DNA of 34,747 nt from Clostridia bacterium (GTDB lineage: Bacteria > Bacillota > Clostridia > Christensenellales > Aristaeellaceae): NCBI GenBank assembly GCA_017471885.1, contig JAFURI010000058.1, positions 1 through 34,747 of the forward strand. The letters run 5' to 3'. A program made the position numbers and the translations under genes. Below the pieces are notes generated by a model that was not told the DNA's origin, made no database searches, and saw only the letters and a list, made by a program, of their open reading frames with translations. This document shows positions 22,798-31,182 of this stretch, piece by piece. The first letter of the stretch is position 1; each line of letters opens with the position of its first letter.

Positions 22798-23673
22798 GTG
22801 TCCCGCACTGTAAATAGTAATGTGATCAAGGAGTCGGCAGCGCGTAAGGTGTTCCGCGTATTCAACGTGCTGTTCCTGACGCTGGTTTGCTTCATTGTTG
22901 TGATTCCCATCTGGAACGTGCTGATCACCTCCGTCGCCGAGGACAAGGACGTCATGGGCGGCGTGTACCTGATCATTCCCAAGTCCTTTACGCTCAAGAG
23001 CTATGCCCGCGTGCTGAACAGCGGCTACATGCGCGGCTTCTGGAACTCGCTGTTCATCGCAGGCGTGGGTACTGTGGTAGCCATGCTGATTACCGTGCCC
23101 ATGGGCTATGCGCTGGCTCAGCGCAAGCTGGTGGCCCGTAACTTCTTCATGAAGATGGTCAGCCTGACGCTGGTGTTTGATGCAGGCATCATGCCCCTGT
23201 ACGTGCTGATCCGCACGCTGGGCCTCATCGACAACAGCTGGTCGCTGATTCTGCCCTTCGCGGTATCCACGTTCAACCTGATCATCGTCAAGAACTTTAT
23301 GATGTCCATTCCGGAGAGCTTTGTGGAGTCCGCTTCGCTGGACGGCTGCAACGACCTGATGGCGCTGGTGTGGATTGTGCTGCCCATGTCCGTGCCGATT
23401 CTGGCTGCGGTGACGCTGTTCTACTTCGTGTCCTTCTGGAACCGCTATACCGAGGCCGTCATGTTCATCAACAACAGCGCCCGCTATACCCTGCAGGTGA
23501 TGCTGCGCGCCCTGATCTATCAGAGCGACGGCTCCCTGGGCGAGGGCAACATCGTGTATGAGAATACCAAGATGGCGGTCATGGTGCTGGGCATGCTGCC
23601 CGTCATGATCATCTATCCCTTCGTGCAGCGTCACTTCGTGTCCGGCCTGATGCTGGGCGGCGTGAAGGAGTAA
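22798..23673 (+). CDS. LplC/YtcP-type sugar ABC transporter permease
   Basis: A 291-residue second permease with six helices. It opens with VFRVFNVLFLTLVCFIVVIP and has a periplasm-side segment about KSFTLKSYARVL. Its EAA loop is ESASLDGCNDLMALVWIVLP, and the end LMLGGVKE is typical of the LplC/YtcP branch. GTG 22798 has a GGAGCGGAG site 5' of it. No ATPase gene is present in the unit; members of this branch normally share an MsmX-like ATPase encoded elsewhere. The downstream 75-base spacer carries a palindrome and a hairpin before the binding-protein gene. Confidence 0.92.
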   Translation: MSRTVNSNVIKESAARKVFRVFNVLFLTLVCFIVVIPIWNVLITSVAEDKDVMGGVYLIIPKSFTLKSYARVLNSGYMRGFWNSLFIAGVGTVVAMLITVPMGYALAQRKLVARNFFMKMVSLTLVFDAGIMPLYVLIRTLGLIDNSWSLILPFAVSTFNLIIVKNFMMSIPESFVESASLDGCNDLMALVWIVLPMSVPILAAVTLFYFVSFWNRYTEAVMFINNSARYTLQVMLRALIYQSDGSLGEGNIVYENTKMAVMVLGMLPVMIIYPFVQRHFVSGLMLGGVKE

Positions 23674-23689
23674 AACTGCGGCACGGCAA

Positions 23690-23725
23690 TGAAACCGTTT
23701 CAATGGCGGAAGGGACAAATCCGCC
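23690..23725 (+). promoter_or_regulatory. Palindrome and hairpin before the binding-protein gene
   Basis: TGAAAC-C-GTTTCA (23690-23702) is a perfect palindrome with a one-base centre, resembling LacI-family or cre-like sites. Next is a 6-bp hairpin, GGCGGA (23705-23710) with TCCGCC (23720-23725), standing nine bases before AAAGGAGG. Operator and mRNA 5'-stabiliser roles are both inference. Confidence 0.5.
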
Positions 23726-23748
23726 TTAGAAAAAAAGGAGGTACCCGT

Positions 23749-25188
23749 ATGAAGAAACTTGTTGCTCTGGTACTGGTTGCCATCATGGCGCTGTCGATCG
23801 TTCCGGTCGTCTCCGCTGATGAAGTGGTCACCCTGACCATCTGCTCCGCCGACAACACCTTCGGCCTGAGCACTGACCCCGACCTGCAGCAGGCTGTTGT
23901 GGACATGCTGGAGGAGAAGTGCGGCGTCCAGCTGGAAGCCATCATTCCCCCCATCGGCTCCTACAACGATAAGCTGGAGACCATGATGGCCGGCGGCGAC
24001 GTGCCGGACATCTTCTCCATCTCCCAGGCCATGACCCGTCTGCCCAACTACGTGGCCCGTGAGCAGCCCCTGAAGCTGAACGACCTGATCGCCAGCTCTC
24101 CCGCTCTGTCTGCCATCGACGAGAGCTTCTACAACGCGCTGGAAATCGGCGGCAGCATCTATGCCATTCCCTACTACTATCCCCGCGTCAAGTGCATCTT
24201 CCTGCGCAAGGACATCATGCAGCAGTATGACATCCAGCTGAGCGAGACTCCCACCACCGAGGAGTTCATCACCGAGCTGAGCAAGCTGAAGGGCACCGGC
24301 GTCATTCCCTTCTCCTTCCCCAAGTGGATCGACAACTTCCAGTTCTTCCTGAATTCCTTCGGCGCCTATGCCGGCATCTACAAGAATACTGAAGGCAAGT
24401 TTGTGGACGGCATGCAGGAGCCCCAGATGGTGGACGCTCTGAACTACCTGCGCGAGCTGTACACCTCCGGCGTGATGGATCAGGAATTCATCACCACCGA
24501 GAACGCCACCATGCGTGAGTATGTCTACACCGGCAAGGCCGCCTGCGACATCGACTACGTGGCCAACTACTCCAACTATGTGTCCCAGTCCGAAGCTGCT
24601 GGCAAGTACAGCGACGTGCAGCCCATCTACATGCTGGTCGGTCCCGACGGCAAGGGCGGCGGCCTGAACGAGTCCATCCAGACTGCCTGGTGCATCTCCT
24701 CCGAGTGCAAGAATCCCGAGGCCGCTCTGCGCGTCATCGAGGCTCTGGTAACTGATCCCGCGACCCATGCTGCGTTCTACAACACCGGCGTGGAAGGCGT
24801 GCACTACACCATCGTGGACGGCGTGGCTGTGGCGACCGAGAAGGCCACCAACTCCGGCTATGCCATCAAGTACAACTACATCACCGACGCCTTCATCAGC
24901 GATTTCTCCGGTCTGCCCTATCAGCCCACCGAGGAAATGAAGGCCGCTCTGGAGCTGCAGCGCACCATCATCGACAAGGGCATGGAGCTGCGCGGCCCCA
25001 AGCAGATGATCCCCGCCGGCAAGTCCGACCTGTATGACGAGAACTCCGCTTCCATCACCAGCTACTGGAAGGAAGTCATCTCCCAGATCGTGCTGGGCTC
25101 CGTGACTGTTGAGGAAGGCCTGAACAACTACAAGAACTTCTGGAACAGCGTGGACGGCGACACCATCCTGGCCGAGCTGAATCAGTAA
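23749..25188 (+). CDS. Extracellular sugar-binding protein of the LplA/YtcQ type
   Basis: A 479-residue solute-binding protein delivering the substrate to the permease pair. Signal peptide MKKLVALVLVAIMALSIVPV ends at VSA before DEVV (about residue 23). Mature features fit the extracellular solute-binding family 1: PDLQQAVVDMLEEKCGVQLE, MMAGGDVPDIFSIS and YAIPYYYPR. No cysteine follows the signal peptide as a lipobox would require, unusual for a Gram-positive binding protein. AAAGGAGG at 23734-23741 gives a strong start; the frame back to 23689 is rejected because it lies over the palindrome. A terminator hairpin follows, consistent with higher expression than its neighbours. Confidence 0.94.
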   Translation: MKKLVALVLVAIMALSIVPVVSADEVVTLTICSADNTFGLSTDPDLQQAVVDMLEEKCGVQLEAIIPPIGSYNDKLETMMAGGDVPDIFSISQAMTRLPNYVAREQPLKLNDLIASSPALSAIDESFYNALEIGGSIYAIPYYYPRVKCIFLRKDIMQQYDIQLSETPTTEEFITELSKLKGTGVIPFSFPKWIDNFQFFLNSFGAYAGIYKNTEGKFVDGMQEPQMVDALNYLRELYTSGVMDQEFITTENATMREYVYTGKAACDIDYVANYSNYVSQSEAAGKYSDVQPIYMLVGPDGKGGGLNESIQTAWCISSECKNPEAALRVIEALVTDPATHAAFYNTGVEGVHYTIVDGVAVATEKATNSGYAIKYNYITDAFISDFSGLPYQPTEEMKAALELQRTIIDKGMELRGPKQMIPAGKSDLYDENSASITSYWKEVISQIVLGSVTVEEGLNNYKNFWNSVDGDTILAELNQ

Positions 25189-25205
25189 TCACCGGTTAAA
25201 CATCG

Positions 25206-25238
25206 GCTGCTGCATGGGTCTCCCATGCAGCAGCTTTT
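25206..25238 (+). terminator. Terminator-like hairpin between binding-protein and sensor genes
   Basis: Perfect 13-bp stem (25206-25218 with 25222-25234), loop TCT, then TTTT. It lies within the operon, 17 bases after the binding-protein stop and before a same-strand gene, so it may act as a partial terminator lowering expression of the downstream two-component genes. Confidence 0.9.
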
Positions 25239-25263
25239 CGGTTATGATACAGGAGGATGAGGC

Positions 25264-26946
25264 ATGAAGAAACAGCAGGGCATGCGGCTGAGAATGGGCA
25301 GGATGTACGTCTCCTTCCTGCTGGTGCTGCTGGCCTGTGCCCTTGCCCTGCACGGTGCGTATCTGCTGCAGAGCTACCACAGCATGGTGGAGCAGGCACG
25401 TACGGAGCGGGAATACCGCCTCTCGCAGCAGGTGTACCATACCGAGCGGTATGTGGCGGAGATCGAAGACTGCGCCAACACGCTGAACGTGTCCTCTCGC
25501 CTGCAGCAGGTGCTGATTGACCGGCAGAAGCCGGACTACCTGCTCTATGCCGACTGCCGTGATCTGCTGTCCGAGTACGAGCGCGCTCCTTACGGTCTGT
25601 ACAGGATTGACCTGTACCTGAGCGGCAGCAGGAGCCTGATCACCTCCTCCGAGGGCGTGTTTTACAATCTGGAGGATGACGAATGCGCCGTGTATGATCA
25701 GCTCCTTGAAGAGAGCGGGAAGCACGATGGCTGGTGGACGCTGGATTATCAGCACCGGGAGCCGAAGCTGGTTTCCAAAACAAGAAATCAGCGCTACATT
25801 GCGTTGGTCAGGCAGGTTACCTCGCTGTATACCGGCAGAACCAAGGGTGTGCTGATTCTCTCCGTACCCTACGAGCAGTTTGAGTCAGTCAGCGCGGTGG
25901 CGGTGCAGGACGAATACCGGTGCATCAGCTTTCAGGGCGAGGTGCTGTGTGGATCGCGCATGGAGGATGAGCGCTGGACCAGGCTCACGGCGGAAACAGG
26001 CGCAGGCTTCGGGCTTGATTACTACTACCGCTTCGAATACAGCTCCATTTTCAGCGGGAGATTTATGCTGGTAATGGGTGCGATCATGCTTCTGTTCCTC
26101 ATGGGCTTTGTGTGCATCGTCATCATCACCGAGCGTCGGGTGGCCAAGCCCATCGCCCGGCTGCTGCACGGGTTTGTGCGCATGGAGGAGGGCCGGTTCA
26201 TCAAACGCATGGGCAACCATAAGGACGCCATTTTCGGCGAGCTGAACCGGGGCTTTGATCATATGGCGGAGCATCTGGAGAGCACGGTGACTGCGCTGGT
26301 GGATGAACGCACCCAGAGTCGGGAGCTGAAGCAGAGGCTTTTGCAGATGCAGATCAAGCCGCACTTCCTGTACAACATTTTCAACAATATGATCTGGCTG
26401 GTGGAGCAGAAGCAGTATGACAATCTGGAGCAGCTGGTTACGGCTACGGCGGGCTTCTACAAGACCGCGCTGAACGCAGGCTCCAGAGACATCATGCTCT
26501 TTGAGAATCAGCGGCAGCTGGAGTACTATGTACGGATCCAGAAGTTCCGTTTCGGGGACCGGTTTGATCTTCTGACGGAGCTGGCGGAGGAGACGGAAAT
26601 GCTCAGCATCCCGAATCTTCTGCTGCAGCCGCTGGTGGAGAACGCCATCATCCACGGCTTCCAGAACCTGCAGCGTCGGGGCGAAATCCGACTGTCCACG
26701 GAGGTGGGCGATGGTCAGCTGATCATCCGCGTCCGGGACAACGGTACGGGTATCGCGCCGGAGACGCTGGAGGAAATCCGGGAGGCCATGACGAAGGATA
26801 ACGGTGGAGCAAAGCGTTTCTTCGCGCTGGTAAACGTGTCCGGAAGGCTGCGCAATCGTTACGGCAGCAGGGGATATATCCGGATAGAAAGCGTCCCGGG
26901 CGAGGGGACGGAGGTTATCATCGGCGTGCCGATGGATGAATGCTGA
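25264..26946 (+). CDS. YesM-type sensor histidine kinase
   Basis: A 560-residue kinase of the LytS/YesM class. Membrane helices at about 13-36 and 266-289 flank an extracellular sensor domain of some 230 residues. A HAMP linker (AKPIARLLHGFVRMEEG) leads to the His_kinase box with His367 in LQMQIKPHFLYNIFNNM, then the ATPase domain with N box LLQPLVENAIIHG and G1 DNGTGI (492-497); the G2 region is weak (519-528). It probably senses the transported sugar, directly or through its binding protein, and phosphorylates the YesN-type regulator encoded next. AGGAGG precedes ATG 25264. Confidence 0.94.
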   Translation: MKKQQGMRLRMGRMYVSFLLVLLACALALHGAYLLQSYHSMVEQARTEREYRLSQQVYHTERYVAEIEDCANTLNVSSRLQQVLIDRQKPDYLLYADCRDLLSEYERAPYGLYRIDLYLSGSRSLITSSEGVFYNLEDDECAVYDQLLEESGKHDGWWTLDYQHREPKLVSKTRNQRYIALVRQVTSLYTGRTKGVLILSVPYEQFESVSAVAVQDEYRCISFQGEVLCGSRMEDERWTRLTAETGAGFGLDYYYRFEYSSIFSGRFMLVMGAIMLLFLMGFVCIVIITERRVAKPIARLLHGFVRMEEGRFIKRMGNHKDAIFGELNRGFDHMAEHLESTVTALVDERTQSRELKQRLLQMQIKPHFLYNIFNNMIWLVEQKQYDNLEQLVTATAGFYKTALNAGSRDIMLFENQRQLEYYVRIQKFRFGDRFDLLTELAEETEMLSIPNLLLQPLVENAIIHGFQNLQRRGEIRLSTEVGDGQLIIRVRDNGTGIAPETLEEIREAMTKDNGGAKRFFALVNVSGRLRNRYGSRGYIRIESVPGEGTEVIIGVPMDEC

Positions 26947-26962
26947 GGCAGGAGGGGAATGC

Positions 26963-27718
26963 GTGTATCGTCTGATCATTGCGGATGACGAAGAGATCAT
27001 CTGCCATGGAATCCGGGATGCTATCGACTGGCATAAATACGGCGTGGAGGTAGCGGCCTGCGTAGGCGACGGCCTTTCGCTGGTGAAGCAGGCTGTGGAA
27101 AAGCAGGCGGACGTAGCGCTGGTGGATATCCAGATGCCGGGGCTGGACGGCCTGACGGCCATTGGCAGGATCAGGCAGGAGCTTCCCGAATGCGAGTTTA
27201 TCATCTTTACGGCATACGAAGACTTTGCTTACGCCAAGCAGGCGATTGATCTGGGCGTGATGGCCTACATTACCAAGCCTGTGCTCAAGGACGAGGTCAT
27301 TGACAAGGTGATGCTGGCTGTCCGGCGGCTGGAGAAGCGCAAAGGGCAGAAGCAGCCTTTGGAGGCCGGGGATGCAACCTCGCCGGTGGTGCGCATCAAG
27401 CAGTACATCAGGGATCACATCGAGTCCCGGGTGACGCTGATGGAGGTGGCCGAGCATATGCAGATGAATCCGGCCTATCTCTCGCGTTATTTCAAGGAGA
27501 AGACGGGCGTGAACTTTGCGGACTACTGCAGAAAAATCCGCATGGAGCGCGCCAAGAAGCTGCTGCAGACCACCAGCCTGAAGGTATACGAGATTGCCAG
27601 CCGGCTGGGCTACCAGAACGCGCAGAATTTCGCCACCGCCTTCAGGGAGAGCGAGGGAATATCCCCCTTCGCCTATCGCAGCGGACGGCATGAAAACAGG
27701 GATCAGGGCAACGAATAA
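26963..27718 (+). CDS. YesN-type response regulator with AraC DNA-binding domain
   Basis: A 251-residue regulator. The receiver has Asp8-Asp9, phospho-acceptor Asp55 (VDIQMPGLDG), Thr83 and Lys105 (ITKPV). An AraC/XylS double helix-turn-helix occupies about 141-240: VAEHMQMNPAYLSRYFKEKT, then YEIASRLGYQNAQNFATAFR. It is expected to activate this carbohydrate unit. I place the start at GTG 26963, seven bases after AGGAGG; an ATG at 26936 would give nine extra residues before the conserved VYRLIIADDEE and overlaps the kinase stop. A short hairpin overlaps the gene's own stop codon. Confidence 0.94.
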   Translation: MYRLIIADDEEIICHGIRDAIDWHKYGVEVAACVGDGLSLVKQAVEKQADVALVDIQMPGLDGLTAIGRIRQELPECEFIIFTAYEDFAYAKQAIDLGVMAYITKPVLKDEVIDKVMLAVRRLEKRKGQKQPLEAGDATSPVVRIKQYIRDHIESRVTLMEVAEHMQMNPAYLSRYFKEKTGVNFADYCRKIRMERAKKLLQTTSLKVYEIASRLGYQNAQNFATAFRESEGISPFAYRSGRHENRDQGNE

Positions 27719-27737
27719 CCGGTGCGGCGCGCCGGTT
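27717..27737 (+). other. Intercistronic hairpin after the yesN-type gene
   Basis: AACCGGTGC (27717-27725) pairs with GCGCCGGTT (27729-27737), one T-G wobble, triloop GGC. It begins inside the TAA stop codon and ends just before the next gene's ribosome site. It has no T-run, so it is probably an RNA processing or stability element. Confidence 0.55.
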
Positions 27738-27759
27738 GCAGAAAGGCGGTTGGATTACC

Positions 27760-29823
27760 TTGAAGGAGCATGTGCTTTTCTCGGAGGATTTCCGGGGCTT
27801 TGCCATTGGTGATTTCCCCTTTGACAAGGATCATTCTGCCATGGGCGAGTATCAGTACGTGGTGGAAAACGGCGATCACGGCCCGTGGGTGGATCAGGTG
27901 TGCAATTATACATGGAACGGCACCGGCCCCACGTGGATCATCACCGAACAGGCGGGCAGGCATGCCATTGAGAGCATGCGCATTGAGAAGAACCGCCCGC
28001 ACAGGATCTTCCCCACGCTGCAGACCGGCAGCAGGCACTGGCGGAACTATGCCGTATCGGCGACACTGCGGCGGCTGTCCCTCAGGGGCATGGCAGGCCT
28101 GTGTTTCTGCATGAATCACTCCATCGACACGCTGGTCTTCAGTCTGGAAAACCGCGACTGTGCACGGCTGGCTTATCGCCATAAGGAGGACGTGCAGGTG
28201 CTGGCGGAGGTTCCCTATGCCAGCGACAGCGATACGGATTACCGCCTCTGTGTGGACGTGGACGGCGTGCAGGTGCGCTGCATGATCAACGGTGAAACGG
28301 TGATTGAAGCCGCGGTGGAGCTGGCTGCCCGGGGCGGAAAGATCGCCCTGACGGCGGACTGCCCCACACGCTTCTCCGACGTGACCGTTGCCGTGGACGA
28401 GGTGGAAGTGAAGGCCGTAGCTCAGCGTCAGCAGGAGGAGCAGGCCCGCGAGGCGGCGGAAATGGCAAAACGTCCCGGCATGAAGCTGTGGAAGAAGATT
28501 GATCTTGGCAATTTCGGCACCAGCCGTCAGGTGCGCTTCGGCCATCTGCTGGGCGATGACAGCTGGCAGGTGGTGCTGGCGCAGATGCAGCGCCGCGTCA
28601 GCCGCGACGCGTACGGCTTCATCAGCTGTCTGACCGCTATCGATCTGGAGGGCAACGTGCTGTGGCAGCTGGGCGAGCCGTCGGAGCAGTCGGAATCGCT
28701 GGGCAAGGTGTCGGCAGATATGCCCCTGCAGGTCTACGATATCGACCATGACGGCGTGGACGAAGTCATTGTGGGCTGGGATTTTGAGATCCGCGTGCTG
28801 GACGGCCGCACCGGTCAGGTGAAGTACGCTGCAAAAACCCCTATCGCCGACGAGGATGACGAGGATCTGATCGGCGCTCCCTTCAACACCTATGCCTTCA
28901 CAAGACTGAACCCGGACGGAATCCGCATCTGCAATTTCCGTGGTCTGGACAAGCCCTCGGATATCCTGATCAAGGATCGCTACTGCCGCGTCTGGGCGCT
29001 TGATGACAAGCTGAACCTGCTGTGGAAGTCCAAGAGCCCCACCAATACGGGCCACTGTCCCATGCCGGTGGACGTGGACGGCGACGGCAGGGACGAGGTG
29101 CTGGTGGGCTACCGCCTGCTGGACAGCGACGGCACGGAGCTGTGGCATTATCCCATCCTGAACGATCACACGGACGAGATTGTTCCCGGCTGCTGGATGC
29201 CCGGTGATCCGAACGGATATTTTGCCTGTGTTTCCGGCACAGAGGGCTTCTTTATCGGCGACTTTTATGGTAATATTGTAGCAAGAGACAAGGTAGGCCA
29301 CGCGCAGCGCGTATCCGTGGCAAACTACTGTCCCGAACGTGAGGGACTTGAAATCGCCGTCACCAACTTCTGGGGGCATCAGGGCTGCATCTTCCTGTAT
29401 GACGCCCACGGCAACCAGATCTGGGAGATGGAAAATGAGATGAACGGCAACATTATCGCCCCGGTGAACTGGGACGGCACCGGTCAGGAGCTGATCCTAA
29501 CCAATGCGGAGCCCCGCCGCGGCGGACTGATGAACGGCGACGGCGTGCGGGCCGTGGCTTTCCCGGACGACGGACATCCCACGCTGTGTGTGGAGGTCAT
29601 CGATCTGACCGGCGATGAGCGTGACGAGCTGGTGGTGTGGGATTATCACAGCATGTACATCTACACCCAGGACGACGGTGAGCGCGAGCAGCAGTATCAT
29701 CCCATCAAGTTCCCTGTCTACAATGCGTCCAATTACCGCGGCGAATACGCCTATCCCGATGCATCCTATATGGCGTTCGCTGCGGATAAGGAGAAAATGA
29801 AAAAGGAGGGCCCCCACCAATGA
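27760..29823 (+). CDS. Cytoplasmic LamG-like plus calcium-motif propeller protein, unknown activity
   Basis: A 687-residue protein. Residues about 1-215 look like a concanavalin-type jelly roll (LFSEDFRGFAIGDFP, YAVSATLRRLSLRGMAGLCF, and a GGKIALTADCPTRFSDVTV strand near its end), followed by a charged linker (about 218-240). The rest is a beta-propeller with FG-GAP/VCBS-type Asp-rich loops: VYDIDHDGVDEVIVG, VDVDGDGRDEVLVG and DLTGDERDELVV, which bind calcium in this fold. There is no signal peptide, so it is cytoplasmic. Rhamnogalacturonan lyases of PL11 share such loops, but I see no convincing match, and the activity is open. TTG 27760 has AAAGGCGG ten bases upstream; TTG 27736 would lie in the hairpin. 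It overlaps the next gene by 4 bases. Confidence 0.75.
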   Translation: MKEHVLFSEDFRGFAIGDFPFDKDHSAMGEYQYVVENGDHGPWVDQVCNYTWNGTGPTWIITEQAGRHAIESMRIEKNRPHRIFPTLQTGSRHWRNYAVSATLRRLSLRGMAGLCFCMNHSIDTLVFSLENRDCARLAYRHKEDVQVLAEVPYASDSDTDYRLCVDVDGVQVRCMINGETVIEAAVELAARGGKIALTADCPTRFSDVTVAVDEVEVKAVAQRQQEEQAREAAEMAKRPGMKLWKKIDLGNFGTSRQVRFGHLLGDDSWQVVLAQMQRRVSRDAYGFISCLTAIDLEGNVLWQLGEPSEQSESLGKVSADMPLQVYDIDHDGVDEVIVGWDFEIRVLDGRTGQVKYAAKTPIADEDDEDLIGAPFNTYAFTRLNPDGIRICNFRGLDKPSDILIKDRYCRVWALDDKLNLLWKSKSPTNTGHCPMPVDVDGDGRDEVLVGYRLLDSDGTELWHYPILNDHTDEIVPGCWMPGDPNGYFACVSGTEGFFIGDFYGNIVARDKVGHAQRVSVANYCPEREGLEIAVTNFWGHQGCIFLYDAHGNQIWEMENEMNGNIIAPVNWDGTGQELILTNAEPRRGGLMNGDGVRAVAFPDDGHPTLCVEVIDLTGDERDELVVWDYHSMYIYTQDDGEREQQYHPIKFPVYNASNYRGEYAYPDASYMAFAADKEKMKKEGPHQ

Positions 29824-31121
29824 GCACCGAAGGCCGCAAGGTTCGTTACGCACAGGTTGGTATCGGCGGACGCGCCAGAATGTACTACAAGGCTATCAGC
29901 ACCGACTACAAGGACACCACTGAGCTGGTCGGCTTCTGCGACAACAGCCAGACCCGTATGAATTACGCCAACGGCGTGATCGAGAAGGAATTCGGCGGCA
30001 AGGCGATCCCCACCTATGACGCGACCGAATTCGAGAAGATGATCGACGAGACCAAGCCGGACATCATCATCGTGACCAGCGTGGACCGTACCCATGACGA
30101 CTATATCATCCGCGCCATGGAAAAGGGCTGCGACGTGCTGACTGAGAAGCCCCTGACCATCGACAACCGCAAGGCCCAGCGGATCATCGACGCCCAGAAG
30201 CGTACCGGCCGCAAGATCCGCGTGTGCTTCAACTACCGCTATGCGCCCCATCACACCAAGCTGCGCGAGCTGATCGCCAACGACGTGATCGGCGAGGTGT
30301 ACTCCATCCACTTCGAGTGGCTGCTCAACACTGTGCACGGCGCCGACTACTATCGCCGCTGGCACCGCAACAAGGCCAACTCCGGCGGTCTGCTGGTCCA
30401 CAAGGCCACCCATCACTTCGACCTGGTGAACTTCTGGATTGACAGCCAGCCTGAGACCGTGTTTGCCTTCGGCGATACCAACTTCTACGGTCGTCACAAT
30501 GCAGAGCGCCGCGGCGTGAAGGACTTCTACTATCGCTGCCATGGCAGCGAAGCGGCCAAGAACGACCACTTCGCTATTGATCTGGAGGGTAATCCCCAGC
30601 TCAAGGGCATGTATCTGGATGCGGAAGCCGACAGCGGCTACATCCGTGACCGCAGCGTGTTCGGCGACGATATCAGCATTGAGGATACCATGGCGGTGCT
30701 GGTGCGCTACAAGAACAACGTGATGATGTCCTACTCCCTGAACACCTATATGCCCTGGGAAGGCTTCAACGTGATGGTCAACGGCTCCAAGGGCCGTCTG
30801 GAGTACAAGGCTGTGGAGCGCGCCTACATCAACGCCGGCGGAGAGGGCAGCGGCGAGGGCGCTGTGACCGGCAGCGAGATCTGGGTGCATCCCATCCTCG
30901 GCAAGCCCTATAAGGTGGACGTGGAAGTCGGCGTGGGCGGCCACGGCGGCGGCGACAATGTGATGCTCCGCGACCTGTTCGATCCCAATGCCCCGGAAGA
31001 TCCCTTCCACCGCGCAGCCGACCATGTGGACGGCATCAAGTCCATCCTGACCGGCGTGGCGGCCAACAAGTCCATTGCTTCCGGCATGCCCGTGCAGGTG
31101 GACGATCTGGTTCGCTTCTGA
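29820..31121 (+). CDS. Gfo/Idh/MocA family oxidoreductase
   Basis: A 433-residue NAD(P)-dependent sugar or inositol dehydrogenase-like enzyme. The Rossmann loop is GIGGRA (14-19), the cofactor/active-site motif EKP is at 109-111, and the catalytic-domain signature GGLLVHKATHHFD (189-201) retains His198 and Asp201. A long C-terminal part holds several inserted loops (FYYRCHGSEAAKN, GGEGSGEGAV). Relatives oxidise or epimerise sugars, or open glycosidic bonds through keto intermediates. ATG 29820 overlaps the propeller gene's stop, with AAGGAGG upstream inside that gene, so the two proteins are coupled and probably act on the same substrate. A strong terminator ends the unit. Confidence 0.93.
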   Translation: MSTEGRKVRYAQVGIGGRARMYYKAISTDYKDTTELVGFCDNSQTRMNYANGVIEKEFGGKAIPTYDATEFEKMIDETKPDIIIVTSVDRTHDDYIIRAMEKGCDVLTEKPLTIDNRKAQRIIDAQKRTGRKIRVCFNYRYAPHHTKLRELIANDVIGEVYSIHFEWLLNTVHGADYYRRWHRNKANSGGLLVHKATHHFDLVNFWIDSQPETVFAFGDTNFYGRHNAERRGVKDFYYRCHGSEAAKNDHFAIDLEGNPQLKGMYLDAEADSGYIRDRSVFGDDISIEDTMAVLVRYKNNVMMSYSLNTYMPWEGFNVMVNGSKGRLEYKAVERAYINAGGEGSGEGAVTGSEIWVHPILGKPYKVDVEVGVGGHGGGDNVMLRDLFDPNAPEDPFHRAADHVDGIKSILTGVAANKSIASGMPVQVDDLVRF

Positions 31122-31139
31122 TCTGTCTCAACAAATGGC

Positions 31140-31173
31140 AAGGCCCTCTGAAGCATGCTTCAGAGGGCCTTTT
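31140..31173. terminator. Terminator at the end of the carbohydrate operon
   Basis: Almost perfect 30-base palindrome: AAGGCCCTCTGAAGC (31140-31154) with its complement (31157-31171), followed by TTTTC. It lies between convergent genes and 10 bases before the FAD dehydrogenase stop, so it probably serves both directions, more weakly on the - strand. Confidence 0.9.
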
Positions 31174-31182
31174 CATATGCGC

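Noticed and set aside
22714-24804. A 696-codon reverse frame opposite the permease and binding-protein genes
   Set aside because: It spans two well-supported genes and has shadow composition.
27703-29409. A 568-codon reverse frame opposite the propeller gene
   Set aside because: No ribosome site or domain; the forward gene has an overlapping translational coupling with its neighbour.
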